Shown here one piece after another: positions 53,664 to 61,844 of a DNA stretch of 64,000 bases. How positions within the stretch are numbered: the first letter of the stretch is position 1; each line of letters begins with the position of its first letter. The position numbers and the translations under genes are program-made. Source of the DNA: Cognatishimia sp. 1_MG-2023. GTDB taxonomy: Bacteria; Pseudomonadota; Alphaproteobacteria; Rhodobacterales; Rhodobacteraceae. Under the pieces are notes generated by a model. It was not told the origin of the DNA and did not search any database. It saw nothing but the letters and a program-made list of their open reading frames with translations. The stretch covers positions 248,001 to 312,000 of the forward strand of contig NZ_JAUORX010000003.1 of NCBI RefSeq assembly GCF_030548175.1. Reading direction: 5' to 3'.

Positions 53664-54985
53664 TGCGTAATTCAATAAAAACGTTGATCGCTGCTTTGGC
53701 TGTATCCGTCGGACCGTTTGCCGCTGAGGCCTCTAATTTTGGTTGTAGCGGGTTAGAACAGCTTCAGGATCTGCCATCGCTCGAAGGCCGTGATGGCGTG
53801 ATCTTTCGGATCAATGCCGATCTGCGGATGTATCACCCGTTTTCTAATGAAACCGTAAAGGCAATGGGGCAATTGTCACGTGCATTGGCTGCGCGTGGCA
53901 CGACCCTGATCTATGTGCCGATCCCAACCAAAAGCGTGACGATGCCAGAGTATTTGCCGCTCGAGGCGGCGCTCTATGGTTTTGATCTAGAAATCGCGAC
54001 TTGGGTTCACAAAGACATCCTTGATCGTTTGACTGCCGAAGGCGTGCAAACTGTGGATGCACGCGAGGCTATGTTGCAGACGCCAAAAGAGGAAAAGGCT
54101 TTTTTCCGAGCGGATTTTCACTGGACGGCTGCTGGGGCGAATGAAACGGCTAAGGCGATAGCCAAGGCGCTAAAGTTGTCACCTGACTACGGGGCGCTGA
54201 CAAAGACGCAATATGAAACCCAGTCGTTGCAGCCAGATGTGGCCTTTTCCGGGATGCGGCGTTTGTTACAGAAACGCTGCGCCACGGCTTTGCCCTTGCC
54301 AGAGACCATGACGTTTGAGACCAAGGCAGCTGCGGCCGATTTAGGTGGGGCGCTTGATCTGTTTGGCGATGGTGACAACGCGGTTCAGGTCGCGCTTTTG
54401 GGCACATCGTTTTCGGATTCTCCGATCAACAACTTCACCGGTTTCTTGGCGCAACATTCTGAGCTTGAGGTGGTGAACTACGCGATCACCGGCGGGAACC
54501 AGTTTGGCGCGATGACGTCTTATTTGACGTCTAAGGAATTTGAGGAGAACCGCCCGAAATACCTGATCTGGGAAAACCCGATCTACAATAACTTGGCGCA
54601 ATATGGTGACCAACCGATGCGCGAGTTGATCTCTGCGGCAACAGGGAATTGTCGGCAAGAGGTCGCGGTTCAAGTTTCAGGCGATCGGTTGTCTATGCGG
54701 GCGCGTTTGGCTGATTTGAACCTTAGCGATGATCACACAATTTTTGTGGAAACGGACGGCAGTGCAGGCCTAGAGGCGGTGTTTTCCTTCACGTCCCCAA
54801 GTGGTGAAAAGCGCGCGAAAACGGTGGTGCGTGGCAAGCGATTGCGACGCACAGGACGGTTTTATATGCCCGTGACCGGCCTTTGGCCTGATGGTGTCAG
54901 CGCGGTTGATGTGACGATGTCCGAACCGCTGGGTGAAGCCCCCAAAATTTTAATTTGTTCCCCAATTTCAGAGGTAAAATCATGA
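53663..54985 (+). CDS. algX: AlgX-like periplasmic acetyltransferase
   Basis: AlgX acetylates alginate and stabilises the secretion complex. The 440 residues have a signal peptide (about 1-24), an SGNH-like domain with the Asp-His pair in RADFHWTAAGA (Asp151, His153) and Ser249 in LLGTSFSDSP, and a C-terminal beta-rich carbohydrate-binding part (about 335-440). Catalytic residues agree with the known family. The ATG at 53663 overlaps the previous stop codon; algF begins at the overlapping ATGA. Confidence 0.92.
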   Translation: MRNSIKTLIAALAVSVGPFAAEASNFGCSGLEQLQDLPSLEGRDGVIFRINADLRMYHPFSNETVKAMGQLSRALAARGTTLIYVPIPTKSVTMPEYLPLEAALYGFDLEIATWVHKDILDRLTAEGVQTVDAREAMLQTPKEEKAFFRADFHWTAAGANETAKAIAKALKLSPDYGALTKTQYETQSLQPDVAFSGMRRLLQKRCATALPLPETMTFETKAAAADLGGALDLFGDGDNAVQVALLGTSFSDSPINNFTGFLAQHSELEVVNYAITGGNQFGAMTSYLTSKEFEENRPKYLIWENPIYNNLAQYGDQPMRELISAATGNCRQEVAVQVSGDRLSMRARLADLNLSDDHTIFVETDGSAGLEAVFSFTSPSGEKRAKTVVRGKRLRRTGRFYMPVTGLWPDGVSAVDVTMSEPLGEAPKILICSPISEVKS

Positions 54986-55611
54986 GTTTAAGCCGGTTTG
55001 TTAAAGCGATCTTTCTTAGTGTACTCGTTCCATTTTCAGTCGCCTTCGCCGCAGATGATGGATTGTACCGCGATGTCTTTGCCCCCAATTCCAGCTTTAT
55101 CCGGGTCTTGGCGCCTGAACAAAGCTTTGCAACGGTCGGCGCGACCTCGCTTAAGGATTTGGGTGATGGTCTTTCGCCCTATGTGAATGTGATGCCCGGC
55201 GATATTGAGGTAGCTCTAAGTGCAACCTCTGCTGTTATTCCGGTGGAGGCTAACCAGCATTACACCTTGGTTGTGCCACAGGATGGTGCCCCAATCGTGT
55301 TGACCGACCAGCTAGAGACGAGCCCCGCTAAGGCGGATGTCACGTTGTACAATTACGCCAGCCAAGAAAACGTTGCGCTTTATGTGCCGCAAGCCAAGGC
55401 CACGGTTTTAACTGATGTGGCCCTGGGGGCCGGAAAATCCATCGCGCTTAAGGCGCCGTTAACCTTGGACTTCGAAATTCGTCATGGGGATGAGGTGCTT
55501 GCCACTGTCTCGCAGGTAGCCCTGAACCGTAAGGCTGGGCTGGCCTTTGTGCTGTTGGAAAAAGACGGCGTGTATTCGGCGCAGGCCATCGCCAATAGCT
55601 ATGTGAAGTAA
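54982..55611 (+). CDS. algF: Alginate acetylation accessory protein AlgF
   Basis: AlgF is a small periplasmic protein needed for alginate O-acetylation. The 209 residues have a signal peptide (about 1-25, VLVPFSVAFAADD) and the family start DDGLYRDVFAPNSSFIRVLAPE, followed by beta-rich repeats. The ATG at 54982 overlaps the algX stop codon (ATGA) and has GAGG upstream, so it is chosen over an in-frame ATG at 54955. It completes the AlgI/J/X/F acetylation set. Confidence 0.93.
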   Translation: MSLSRFVKAIFLSVLVPFSVAFAADDGLYRDVFAPNSSFIRVLAPEQSFATVGATSLKDLGDGLSPYVNVMPGDIEVALSATSAVIPVEANQHYTLVVPQDGAPIVLTDQLETSPAKADVTLYNYASQENVALYVPQAKATVLTDVALGAGKSIALKAPLTLDFEIRHGDEVLATVSQVALNRKAGLAFVLLEKDGVYSAQAIANSYVK

Positions 55612-55631
55612 TCCCGTAGGGGGCAGATAAC

Positions 55632-58382
55632 ATGCGTGATTTTCAGTTGAACTTTCGTCAGGTCGGGGTGGCTTTATGCACCGCGTTCTTGGTGTCGCCG
55701 CTACAGTTGCAGGCTGCTCCGTTAGAGCTGGCGTTTCGTCCGCCGGATATTGCGCCACAGGTGGTGTGTACGCCACGGCCAAGTGATGCGGATACAATTG
55801 CCTTTTGGCAGAATTGGGACGGCAAGACCTTTGCCGGAATGTCCTCTGCCACTGTTAAACGTGACATAAAGCGATTGCAGCATATCGACGCCAAAACCTG
55901 GGTGCCTACAATAGAGCAGATGATCAATTTGCTGGTTGAGCGAGACAAGCGGTTTGCCGGAAAGAACGCGTTGCTTACCCATATCCAAGCTTTGCAAGCC
56001 GCCGGGCAGTTTGAGCGCATCCGCAGTCTGCAATTGGTACCGCGTTTGGCCGAGAACTCTGAAAAGGCATCGCCGCGTATACAAAATGCTCTGTCGGACT
56101 TATTTCGCGAGGGCATAGGTGTTGATCGCGATATTGCGCTGGCGGACAGGTTACTGGTTCAGGCGGGGTATAGCGGCAATGCTGATGCCTTGTTGACCCT
56201 AAGCAAACGCGCGCTTGAGGGTGAACCTGTCGCAGGGTGGGACGTGCCAACAGAGCTGGCGGTGACGATGGCCTTTGGATCACTGGTGGGTGAGTTGAAT
56301 GCCACGATCTGTGACCGCACGGCGCGGATCGCGCGCGAATATCGAAATGGTGGCATTGTTCAGCAAGATCCAAAGCTGGCCCATGATTGGTACCGATTTA
56401 CCGCTGATTTGGGCGATGCGAATGCGGCTTGGAAAGTGGTGGAATACCACATGCAGGCAGAAGAATTCGCAAAAGATAACGCAACGCTTCTAAAGTACCT
56501 GCAACAAGCGGCTGATGCGCAATTGCCCTTTGCACAGATTGAGCTGGGGCGGATTTACGAAAGCGGGGCTTTGTTGCCGCTTGATCTGGATAAAGCCTTG
56601 GAACTGTTTCGTCAGGCCGCAAAATCAAATTTTCGGTCAGGCCTCACGCGGCTCGCGCTGTTTCTCGAAGATCATGCGGACCGCTATCAGCATCTGCAAG
56701 ACGAGCGTGTCGCCGCCCTTCGTCAGCTTGCAGATCGCGATGACGCGCCCGGTTGGGTCTTTACCCGGCTTGCCGCCCAAGCGCGGGCTGACAAAGGGCA
56801 TTGGCGGGCTTTGCCCGAGATGATCACCTATCTGGAAAAGGCGAGCGCGCTGGATGACATGGAAGGCAAAAGCCGCCTTGCATTGGCGCTTTTGGCCAAT
56901 CGGCAATCGCCACAGGATTTTGAACGGGCTACGGATTTGCTTGCACAAGTCGTTTCCGTACATGGCGGGGTGACACCCAGTAAGCAGCTTTACAATGCCT
57001 ATATGTGCCAATCCAAATCCAGCCCACGTGTGACTGAGGCCCATTATTGGAAGAACGTAGAAGCCGCGACAGACACTGCCAACATTGCTTTGACGGGGCG
57101 CGAAATTGTCGACTTGGCCAAAACGCAGGATGCAAAATCTTTGGCGGTTTTGCAGTCTCAGGCTTTGTATGGCCGCCCATCTTCTTTGGCGAGCTGGCTT
57201 AAGTTCATTGAGCTTGCTGATTACGGTGATGCAACGCTGGAACCTTTTTGGCGGCAATATGCGGATCGGTTTCCATTGGTGCTGACGGCTTTGGCCAAGT
57301 TAGAGCGTGAGCTTGCGACAACCTCTGCTGATCACCAGACCTCGGTAGCGTTATTCGAGCGAGAGTATGAAAAGTCGGGTGCAGCGGCAGCTGTTTCATT
57401 TGTGCAGGCCTCTCTCAATGATCCGGTTGATCAGGGGGGGGCGGACGTCCTCCCGTTGCTCCAAGAGGCCGCCGAGTTGGGATTAGGGGACGCGATGCAC
57501 CTCATAGCGCAGCTCACTCAAGATCAGGGTGGGGCGGTTGCCGTTTATGCGAAATACGCCAAGCAGATCGCCAGCAACGGGGACTTTAATGCGCTGTTGT
57601 TTGCATTGCCTCATGTGCGTCCGGCAGAGCGCGAGGATTACTTTCATCGCGCCATTGGGATCATGCGATGTGATTACCAAAGCGCGATGTCTCTTGCGCG
57701 GGCAGCGCATGCCGCCGGAATGACGGATAAGATCAACCAATGGCTTGGCATCGCGTCGCATCTTGTGGGGGATACCACATGGGCCATGGTGGATTTGGCA
57801 GAGGCCAAGCTCGCGTTCTTAGGAGAGGACGCCAGCCAAGAGGTGCTTGTCCTACTGCGCAGTGCCGCAGATGCTGGGGATTATTCCGCACAGATTGATC
57901 TGTTCGAGTTGGTTACGGTGCCCGGATCATCGGCTTACGACCCACTGCACGCTGTTGCGATGGTTCAGCAAGCGATTGATACGCAGGACTACAGCCAATT
58001 GGCCGCCTATTTGGCCCGATATCGTCGCGGACATCCGCAGTTTAAGGCCCAGTTTGAAACGGCTCTAGATGTGCCAACCATTTACCAAGTGGCAGCGCAA
58101 GCCGGGGATGTGCCGTCGATGCGCAGTTTCGGCATATATCTGCGTGAATCGGCGCAAGATGCCAGCGGGCTTGCGCAAGCCACGGAATGGCTCAACAAAG
58201 CCGCAGTTGGTGGGGATGCTACGGCCATGGCCGAATATGGTCTGGCGCTGGCCTTTGGGCTGGGCACAGAGGCAAACCTACCAGAGGCAAAGACGTGGTT
58301 AACCAAGGCCGCTGATCGCGGTCACAAACGGGCAAAAGACATCATGACTCTGTTAACGCTGAGCCGTCAGGAAAAGCTATGA
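55632..58382 (+). CDS. Large Sel1-repeat periplasmic protein (AlgK role)
   Basis: This 916-residue protein has a signal peptide (about 1-30, ending LQLQAAPLE) without a lipobox Cys, then many Sel1-like helical repeats, clear in ALSDLFREGIGVDRDIALADRLLVQAGYSGNADALL, GRIYESGALLPLDLDKALELFRQAA and the C-terminal AEYGLALAFGLGTEANLPEAKTWLTKAADRGHKRA. AlgK is a Sel1 lipoprotein of about 475 residues that helps AlgE; this one is almost twice as long and not a lipoprotein by its sequence. It may form the periplasmic scaffold. The stop overlaps the start of algL (ATGA). Confidence 0.85.
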   Translation: MRDFQLNFRQVGVALCTAFLVSPLQLQAAPLELAFRPPDIAPQVVCTPRPSDADTIAFWQNWDGKTFAGMSSATVKRDIKRLQHIDAKTWVPTIEQMINLLVERDKRFAGKNALLTHIQALQAAGQFERIRSLQLVPRLAENSEKASPRIQNALSDLFREGIGVDRDIALADRLLVQAGYSGNADALLTLSKRALEGEPVAGWDVPTELAVTMAFGSLVGELNATICDRTARIAREYRNGGIVQQDPKLAHDWYRFTADLGDANAAWKVVEYHMQAEEFAKDNATLLKYLQQAADAQLPFAQIELGRIYESGALLPLDLDKALELFRQAAKSNFRSGLTRLALFLEDHADRYQHLQDERVAALRQLADRDDAPGWVFTRLAAQARADKGHWRALPEMITYLEKASALDDMEGKSRLALALLANRQSPQDFERATDLLAQVVSVHGGVTPSKQLYNAYMCQSKSSPRVTEAHYWKNVEAATDTANIALTGREIVDLAKTQDAKSLAVLQSQALYGRPSSLASWLKFIELADYGDATLEPFWRQYADRFPLVLTALAKLERELATTSADHQTSVALFEREYEKSGAAAAVSFVQASLNDPVDQGGADVLPLLQEAAELGLGDAMHLIAQLTQDQGGAVAVYAKYAKQIASNGDFNALLFALPHVRPAEREDYFHRAIGIMRCDYQSAMSLARAAHAAGMTDKINQWLGIASHLVGDTTWAMVDLAEAKLAFLGEDASQEVLVLLRSAADAGDYSAQIDLFELVTVPGSSAYDPLHAVAMVQQAIDTQDYSQLAAYLARYRRGHPQFKAQFETALDVPTIYQVAAQAGDVPSMRSFGIYLRESAQDASGLAQATEWLNKAAVGGDATAMAEYGLALAFGLGTEANLPEAKTWLTKAADRGHKRAKDIMTLLTLSRQEKL

Positions 58383-59407
58383 AATCTCTTCTTTCCGTAT
58401 TGTTTTGTCTTTGCATGGCGCTGGGCGCTGCCCCGACTGCGGCCAAGGCAGAGGCAAATTGTGCTAAGCCATCTAAACCCGTTGTCTCACTAAAGTTTGG
58501 CAGCCGCTACAAGGATGGCGATCCATCGCGATCTGATGTCGATAAGGTCTCTAACGCGCAGGTGAACAAAGCACTGGCACCGGTCGAGAAGTTCATCCGC
58601 ACGCTTGCCAAGTCCGCGAACAAAGCCGTCGCAAGGGGCGGTGATGTGGATTATGCCGATTGCGTTGTGATCAGCTTGGCGCATTGGGCCAAGGCTGATG
58701 CATTGTCAGAGATGAAAAGCTTTACAGCGAACCTATCTGTTGGCTCACGTTTGGCGGCATTTGGCATGGTTTATTCGCAAGTACGTGGATATTCACAACG
58801 CGAAGACGACAAAGCCTTGATCGAAGCATGGTTACTGCGTCGCGCAAAAGAGCAAATGCTCTTTTGGGAGGAAGATGCCACATATGGTTCCAAACGCGGG
58901 AACCTGCGGGCTTGGGCAACGCTTGGGGTCAATCTGGCGGCGATGCTGGCCGAAGATGAGGTTGCCCTGCGATGGTCCGCTTGGTCAGCCACATTCTTGC
59001 AATGTCAGGCATTGGCTGACGGGAGCTTGCCACAAGAAATGAAGCGTGGAAAATATGCGCTGCATTATCAATTACATGCCATCGCCCCCATGGTGACAAC
59101 GACATTGTTGCTGGAAACACAGGGTCATTCCATCAATGGCGTCTGCGATAATGCTTTGCGGCGGATCGTAAATTTCGCCCTAAGTGATCTGGCAACCGGC
59201 GAAAAGAGCCAGGCCTATTCAGGCAAGGTGCAAAGCTATTTTGATGGCACGGAAGAGTTGCGTGCCTTTGAACTGGCTTGGATTGAGGCCTATCTAAAGC
59301 TGTATGATGACCCCGCTGTCGATAATTTTGCCGAAGGTCTGCGCCCATTTTCGCATTCCAAACTAGGTGGCAATCAAGAGCTGGTCTGGTCCAACGGGTT
59401 CTTTTAA
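58379..59407 (+). CDS. algL: AlgL-like protein (PL5 family), catalytic His apparently replaced
   Basis: AlgL is a periplasmic alginate lyase that clears misplaced polymer. The 342 residues have a signal peptide (about 1-24) and the PL5-like alpha-toroid: ADCVVISLAHWAKADALS, the conserved ALADGSLPQEMKRGKYALHYQLHAIAPM with Arg223 and Tyr230 matching the catalytic Arg and Tyr. The NNHSYW catalytic stretch of known AlgL is GNLRAW here (about 174-179), so the putative base His is Leu. Lyase activity is uncertain. It is the last gene of the cluster. Confidence 0.82.
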   Translation: MKSLLSVLFCLCMALGAAPTAAKAEANCAKPSKPVVSLKFGSRYKDGDPSRSDVDKVSNAQVNKALAPVEKFIRTLAKSANKAVARGGDVDYADCVVISLAHWAKADALSEMKSFTANLSVGSRLAAFGMVYSQVRGYSQREDDKALIEAWLLRRAKEQMLFWEEDATYGSKRGNLRAWATLGVNLAAMLAEDEVALRWSAWSATFLQCQALADGSLPQEMKRGKYALHYQLHAIAPMVTTTLLLETQGHSINGVCDNALRRIVNFALSDLATGEKSQAYSGKVQSYFDGTEELRAFELAWIEAYLKLYDDPAVDNFAEGLRPFSHSKLGGNQELVWSNGFF

Positions 59408-59524
59408 CTCTAACAACCGCTTCGTTTAAGTCTGTCAGTCGAATTAATAACAGTTGATTTCTGCTTGTGACTGCATACGGCGCTGTAAAATCTGCGGAAT
59501 TTCATGAGACCTTTCAAAACCTCA

Positions 59525-59570
59525 CCTAATAAATGGGCTCAACCTATTGTTGTGCCTTAATTTTTGGCGA
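59525..59570 (+). repeat. 46-bp repeat with a 21-bp dyad, copy 1, before the response regulator
   Basis: This 46-bp element matches the one at 60360-60405 at 39 of 46 positions. Inside, GGCTCAAC-N5-GTTGTGCC (59536-59556) is a near-perfect dyad, followed by TTAATTTTTGGCGA. It ends 119 bp before the response regulator gene, so it is a candidate operator. Confidence 0.75.
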
Positions 59571-59689
59571 ATAAATCGGACAAGCTGCTTTGTCTTAGTT
59601 TTGCCTTATGAATTAAGAGATGTTTAAGTAATAAAATTGTACCTTGTATCTAACGTCACTTTAAGTGGCTGAACACACAGGGGACTTTC

Positions 59690-60319
59690 ATGCAGACTGT
59701 CGTGATCTTCGATAAAAATCCCTCGCTCGCGGATGCGCTTTCCGCACAGCTTTCTTTGCCAAGCTCTATAGAGTGTCATGGCTATTCAAGTGACGTAGAT
59801 ACCAAAAGCGTTATATCAGGCCGTCAGCCGGATCTGGTAATCTTTGATCCGACGCATCTCTCGCTGACAGCGGACTTTGATATTGTCGATTTCTGCACAG
59901 ATTTGCGAACCGCTCATCCGACGTCCCGTTTTCTGTGCTATAGCTTTGAGGTGACCGATAAGATGGTGCAAGCCGCGCTGGATGCTGGTTTTCATGGGTG
60001 CTTGTCCAAATACTGTTCCATCCAGCAGCTAGAGATCGCTATTGCAGCTGTGTTGGGCGGTGGTGTTTATTTTGATGGGGCATTTGGTGACAGGCTACGC
60101 AGCAATGATGCGCAATCAAATGACAACCGATTAAGTGGGCGCGAGAAAGAGGTGTTGATGCGGATTGCAAAGGGGTTGGCCCCAAAGCAAATCGCGTTTG
60201 ACCTGAGCATCAGTGCCAAAACGGTAGAGACATATAAGGCACGTGCTGCACAGAAACTGGGTTTGTCAGATCGTGCGAAGGTCGTGGAATATGCTGTTGG
60301 GCAGGGGTGGATGGCATAA
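59690..60319 (+). CDS. NarL/FixJ-type response regulator, atypical receiver
   Basis: This 209-residue protein has a receiver domain (about 1-120) with Asp53 in DLVIFDPTHL as phosphate acceptor and Lys107 in LSKYCS, and a LuxR/GerE helix-turn-helix (about 146-205: LSGREKEVLMRIAKGLAPKQIAFDLSISAKTVETYKARAAQKLG). The N-terminal acidic pair usual in receivers is reduced to one Asp (FDKNPS), so phosphorylation may be altered. No histidine kinase gene is adjacent. It follows the alginate cluster and lies between two copies of a 46-bp element, which may be its own binding sites. Confidence 0.88.
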   Translation: MQTVVIFDKNPSLADALSAQLSLPSSIECHGYSSDVDTKSVISGRQPDLVIFDPTHLSLTADFDIVDFCTDLRTAHPTSRFLCYSFEVTDKMVQAALDAGFHGCLSKYCSIQQLEIAIAAVLGGGVYFDGAFGDRLRSNDAQSNDNRLSGREKEVLMRIAKGLAPKQIAFDLSISAKTVETYKARAAQKLGLSDRAKVVEYAVGQGWMA

Positions 60320-60359
60320 CAAAAATTCCCTGAATTTCGCGATTATCCTCTCAAATCCA

Positions 60360-60405
60360 CTTAATTATTGGGCGCAACGCATTGTTGTGCCTTTATTTTT
60401 GGCGA
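60360..60405 (+). repeat. 46-bp repeat with a 21-bp dyad, copy 2, before preT
   Basis: This copy is 39 of 46 identical to 59525-59570. Its dyad is GGCGCAAC-N5-GTTGTGCC (60371-60391). It ends 98 bp before the preT start codon, at a distance like that of copy 1 from the response regulator. Confidence 0.75.
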
Positions 60406-60503
60406 CCCAGTCGCTCCTGAAATTATTAAAAATTTACTATATGGTCAAAAAATGAATTATGTGCTTAGCTACCCTTAGCTACATAGCCAACAGGGATACC
60501 AAC

Positions 60504-61844
60504 ATGACACGACACATCCGAGAAAGCGGTGTGCGGGCAGGCCGACTAGACACAGAAAATGTGCAGGCCAACTTTACAGATTTGCACCCGCCCTATGATC
60601 CGCACGAGGCCGTGGTCGCCGCTGACCGCTGCTACTTCTGCCACGATGCACCTTGCATGACCGCATGTCCGACATCGATCGACATTCCACTTTTCATTCG
60701 CCAAATCGCGACCGGCACCCCAGATGCGGCGGCCAAAACGATCCTTGAGCAAAACATTCTGGGCGGCATGTGCGCTCGGGTTTGTCCAACGGAAACGCTT
60801 TGCGAAGAAGTCTGCGTGCGAGAAACAGCCGAAGGTAAACCGGTAGAGATCGGTCGTCTTCAACGCTTTGCGACAGACACGCTGATGGACAAGGACGTAC
60901 ATCCGTTTGAACGCGCCTCTGAAACCGGCAAAAAGGTTGCCGTTGTTGGGGCAGGGCCTGCGGGCCTGTCTGCCGCGCATCGCTTGGCGATGCTGGGTCA
61001 CAATGTTGTGGTTTTTGAAAGCCGTCCCAAAGGGGGCGGGTTAAACGAATTCGGTATCGCCGCCTATAAATCCACCAATGATTTTGCACAGCAAGAACTC
61101 GATTGGCTGCTGTCCATCGGCGGTATCGAAATGCGATATGGTCAAGCGCTGGGTGATGCGATTTCCTTGCCAAGCTTGCAACAAGACTTTGATGCTGTGT
61201 TCCTTGGAATGGGGCTGTCTGCGGTGAACGCGCTGTCCCTAGATGGCGAAGACACAGCGAATGTCAGCGATGCCGTGTCGTTCATTTCCGATCTACGTCA
61301 GGCCGATGACCTAACCGCCTTGCCCATCGGGCGCCGTGTAGTGGTGATTGGCGGCGGGATGACGGCCGTGGATGCAGGTGTTCAGGCAAAACTGCTTGGT
61401 GCCGAAGATGTCACGATTGTCTATCGTCGTGGTCAATCCGCCATGGCGGCTTCTGCGTTTGAACAAGATTTGGCACAGCAAAAAGGCGTTCGCCTGATTT
61501 GTAACGCGGCTCCCGTTGGTATCGAAGGCCATGGTAAGCTGACTGGCGTCACCTTTGCTTATACAGAGGTTCAAGGTGGTAAACTGGTCACAACAGACGA
61601 AACGTTCACGTTGCCAGCCGATCAGCTGTTCAAGGCTATTGGTCAAACATTGGGCGATATGCCAGAGGCACTGACCCTCGCAGGGCGCAAGATTTCGGTT
61701 GATGACGCCGGACAAACCAATGTGCCTGGTGTTTGGGCTGGGGGTGACTGTGCCTCGGGTGGTGACGATCTAACGGTAACGGCTGTTGCCGAAGGGCGCG
61801 ATGCCGCCATGGATATCCACGCAACCTTGATGGGAGCAAACTAA
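60504..61844 (+). CDS. preT: NAD-dependent dihydropyrimidine dehydrogenase subunit PreT
   Basis: PreT is the FAD/Fe-S subunit that takes electrons from NADH for pyrimidine reduction or breakdown. The 446 residues have N-terminal Cys clusters (CYFCHDAPCMTACPTSIDIP, CARVCPTETLCEEVC), a dinucleotide motif VAVVGAGPAGLSAAHRLA, and VVVIGGGMTAVDAG. AGGGA lies nine bases before the ATG at 60504, giving MTRHIRESG. preA overlaps its stop codon (TAATG), so both subunits are co-translated. Confidence 0.93.
   Translation: MTRHIRESGVRAGRLDTENVQANFTDLHPPYDPHEAVVAADRCYFCHDAPCMTACPTSIDIPLFIRQIATGTPDAAAKTILEQNILGGMCARVCPTETLCEEVCVRETAEGKPVEIGRLQRFATDTLMDKDVHPFERASETGKKVAVVGAGPAGLSAAHRLAMLGHNVVVFESRPKGGGLNEFGIAAYKSTNDFAQQELDWLLSIGGIEMRYGQALGDAISLPSLQQDFDAVFLGMGLSAVNALSLDGEDTANVSDAVSFISDLRQADDLTALPIGRRVVVIGGGMTAVDAGVQAKLLGAEDVTIVYRRGQSAMAASAFEQDLAQQKGVRLICNAAPVGIEGHGKLTGVTFAYTEVQGGKLVTTDETFTLPADQLFKAIGQTLGDMPEALTLAGRKISVDDAGQTNVPGVWAGGDCASGGDDLTVTAVAEGRDAAMDIHATLMGAN

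Noticed and set aside
60371-60391. Sigma-54 promoter (reverse GC...GTGCC) in the 46-bp repeat
   Set aside because: The spacing between GC and CC elements is not the required 10 bases and the GC is absent in the first copy; a dyad operator explains it better.
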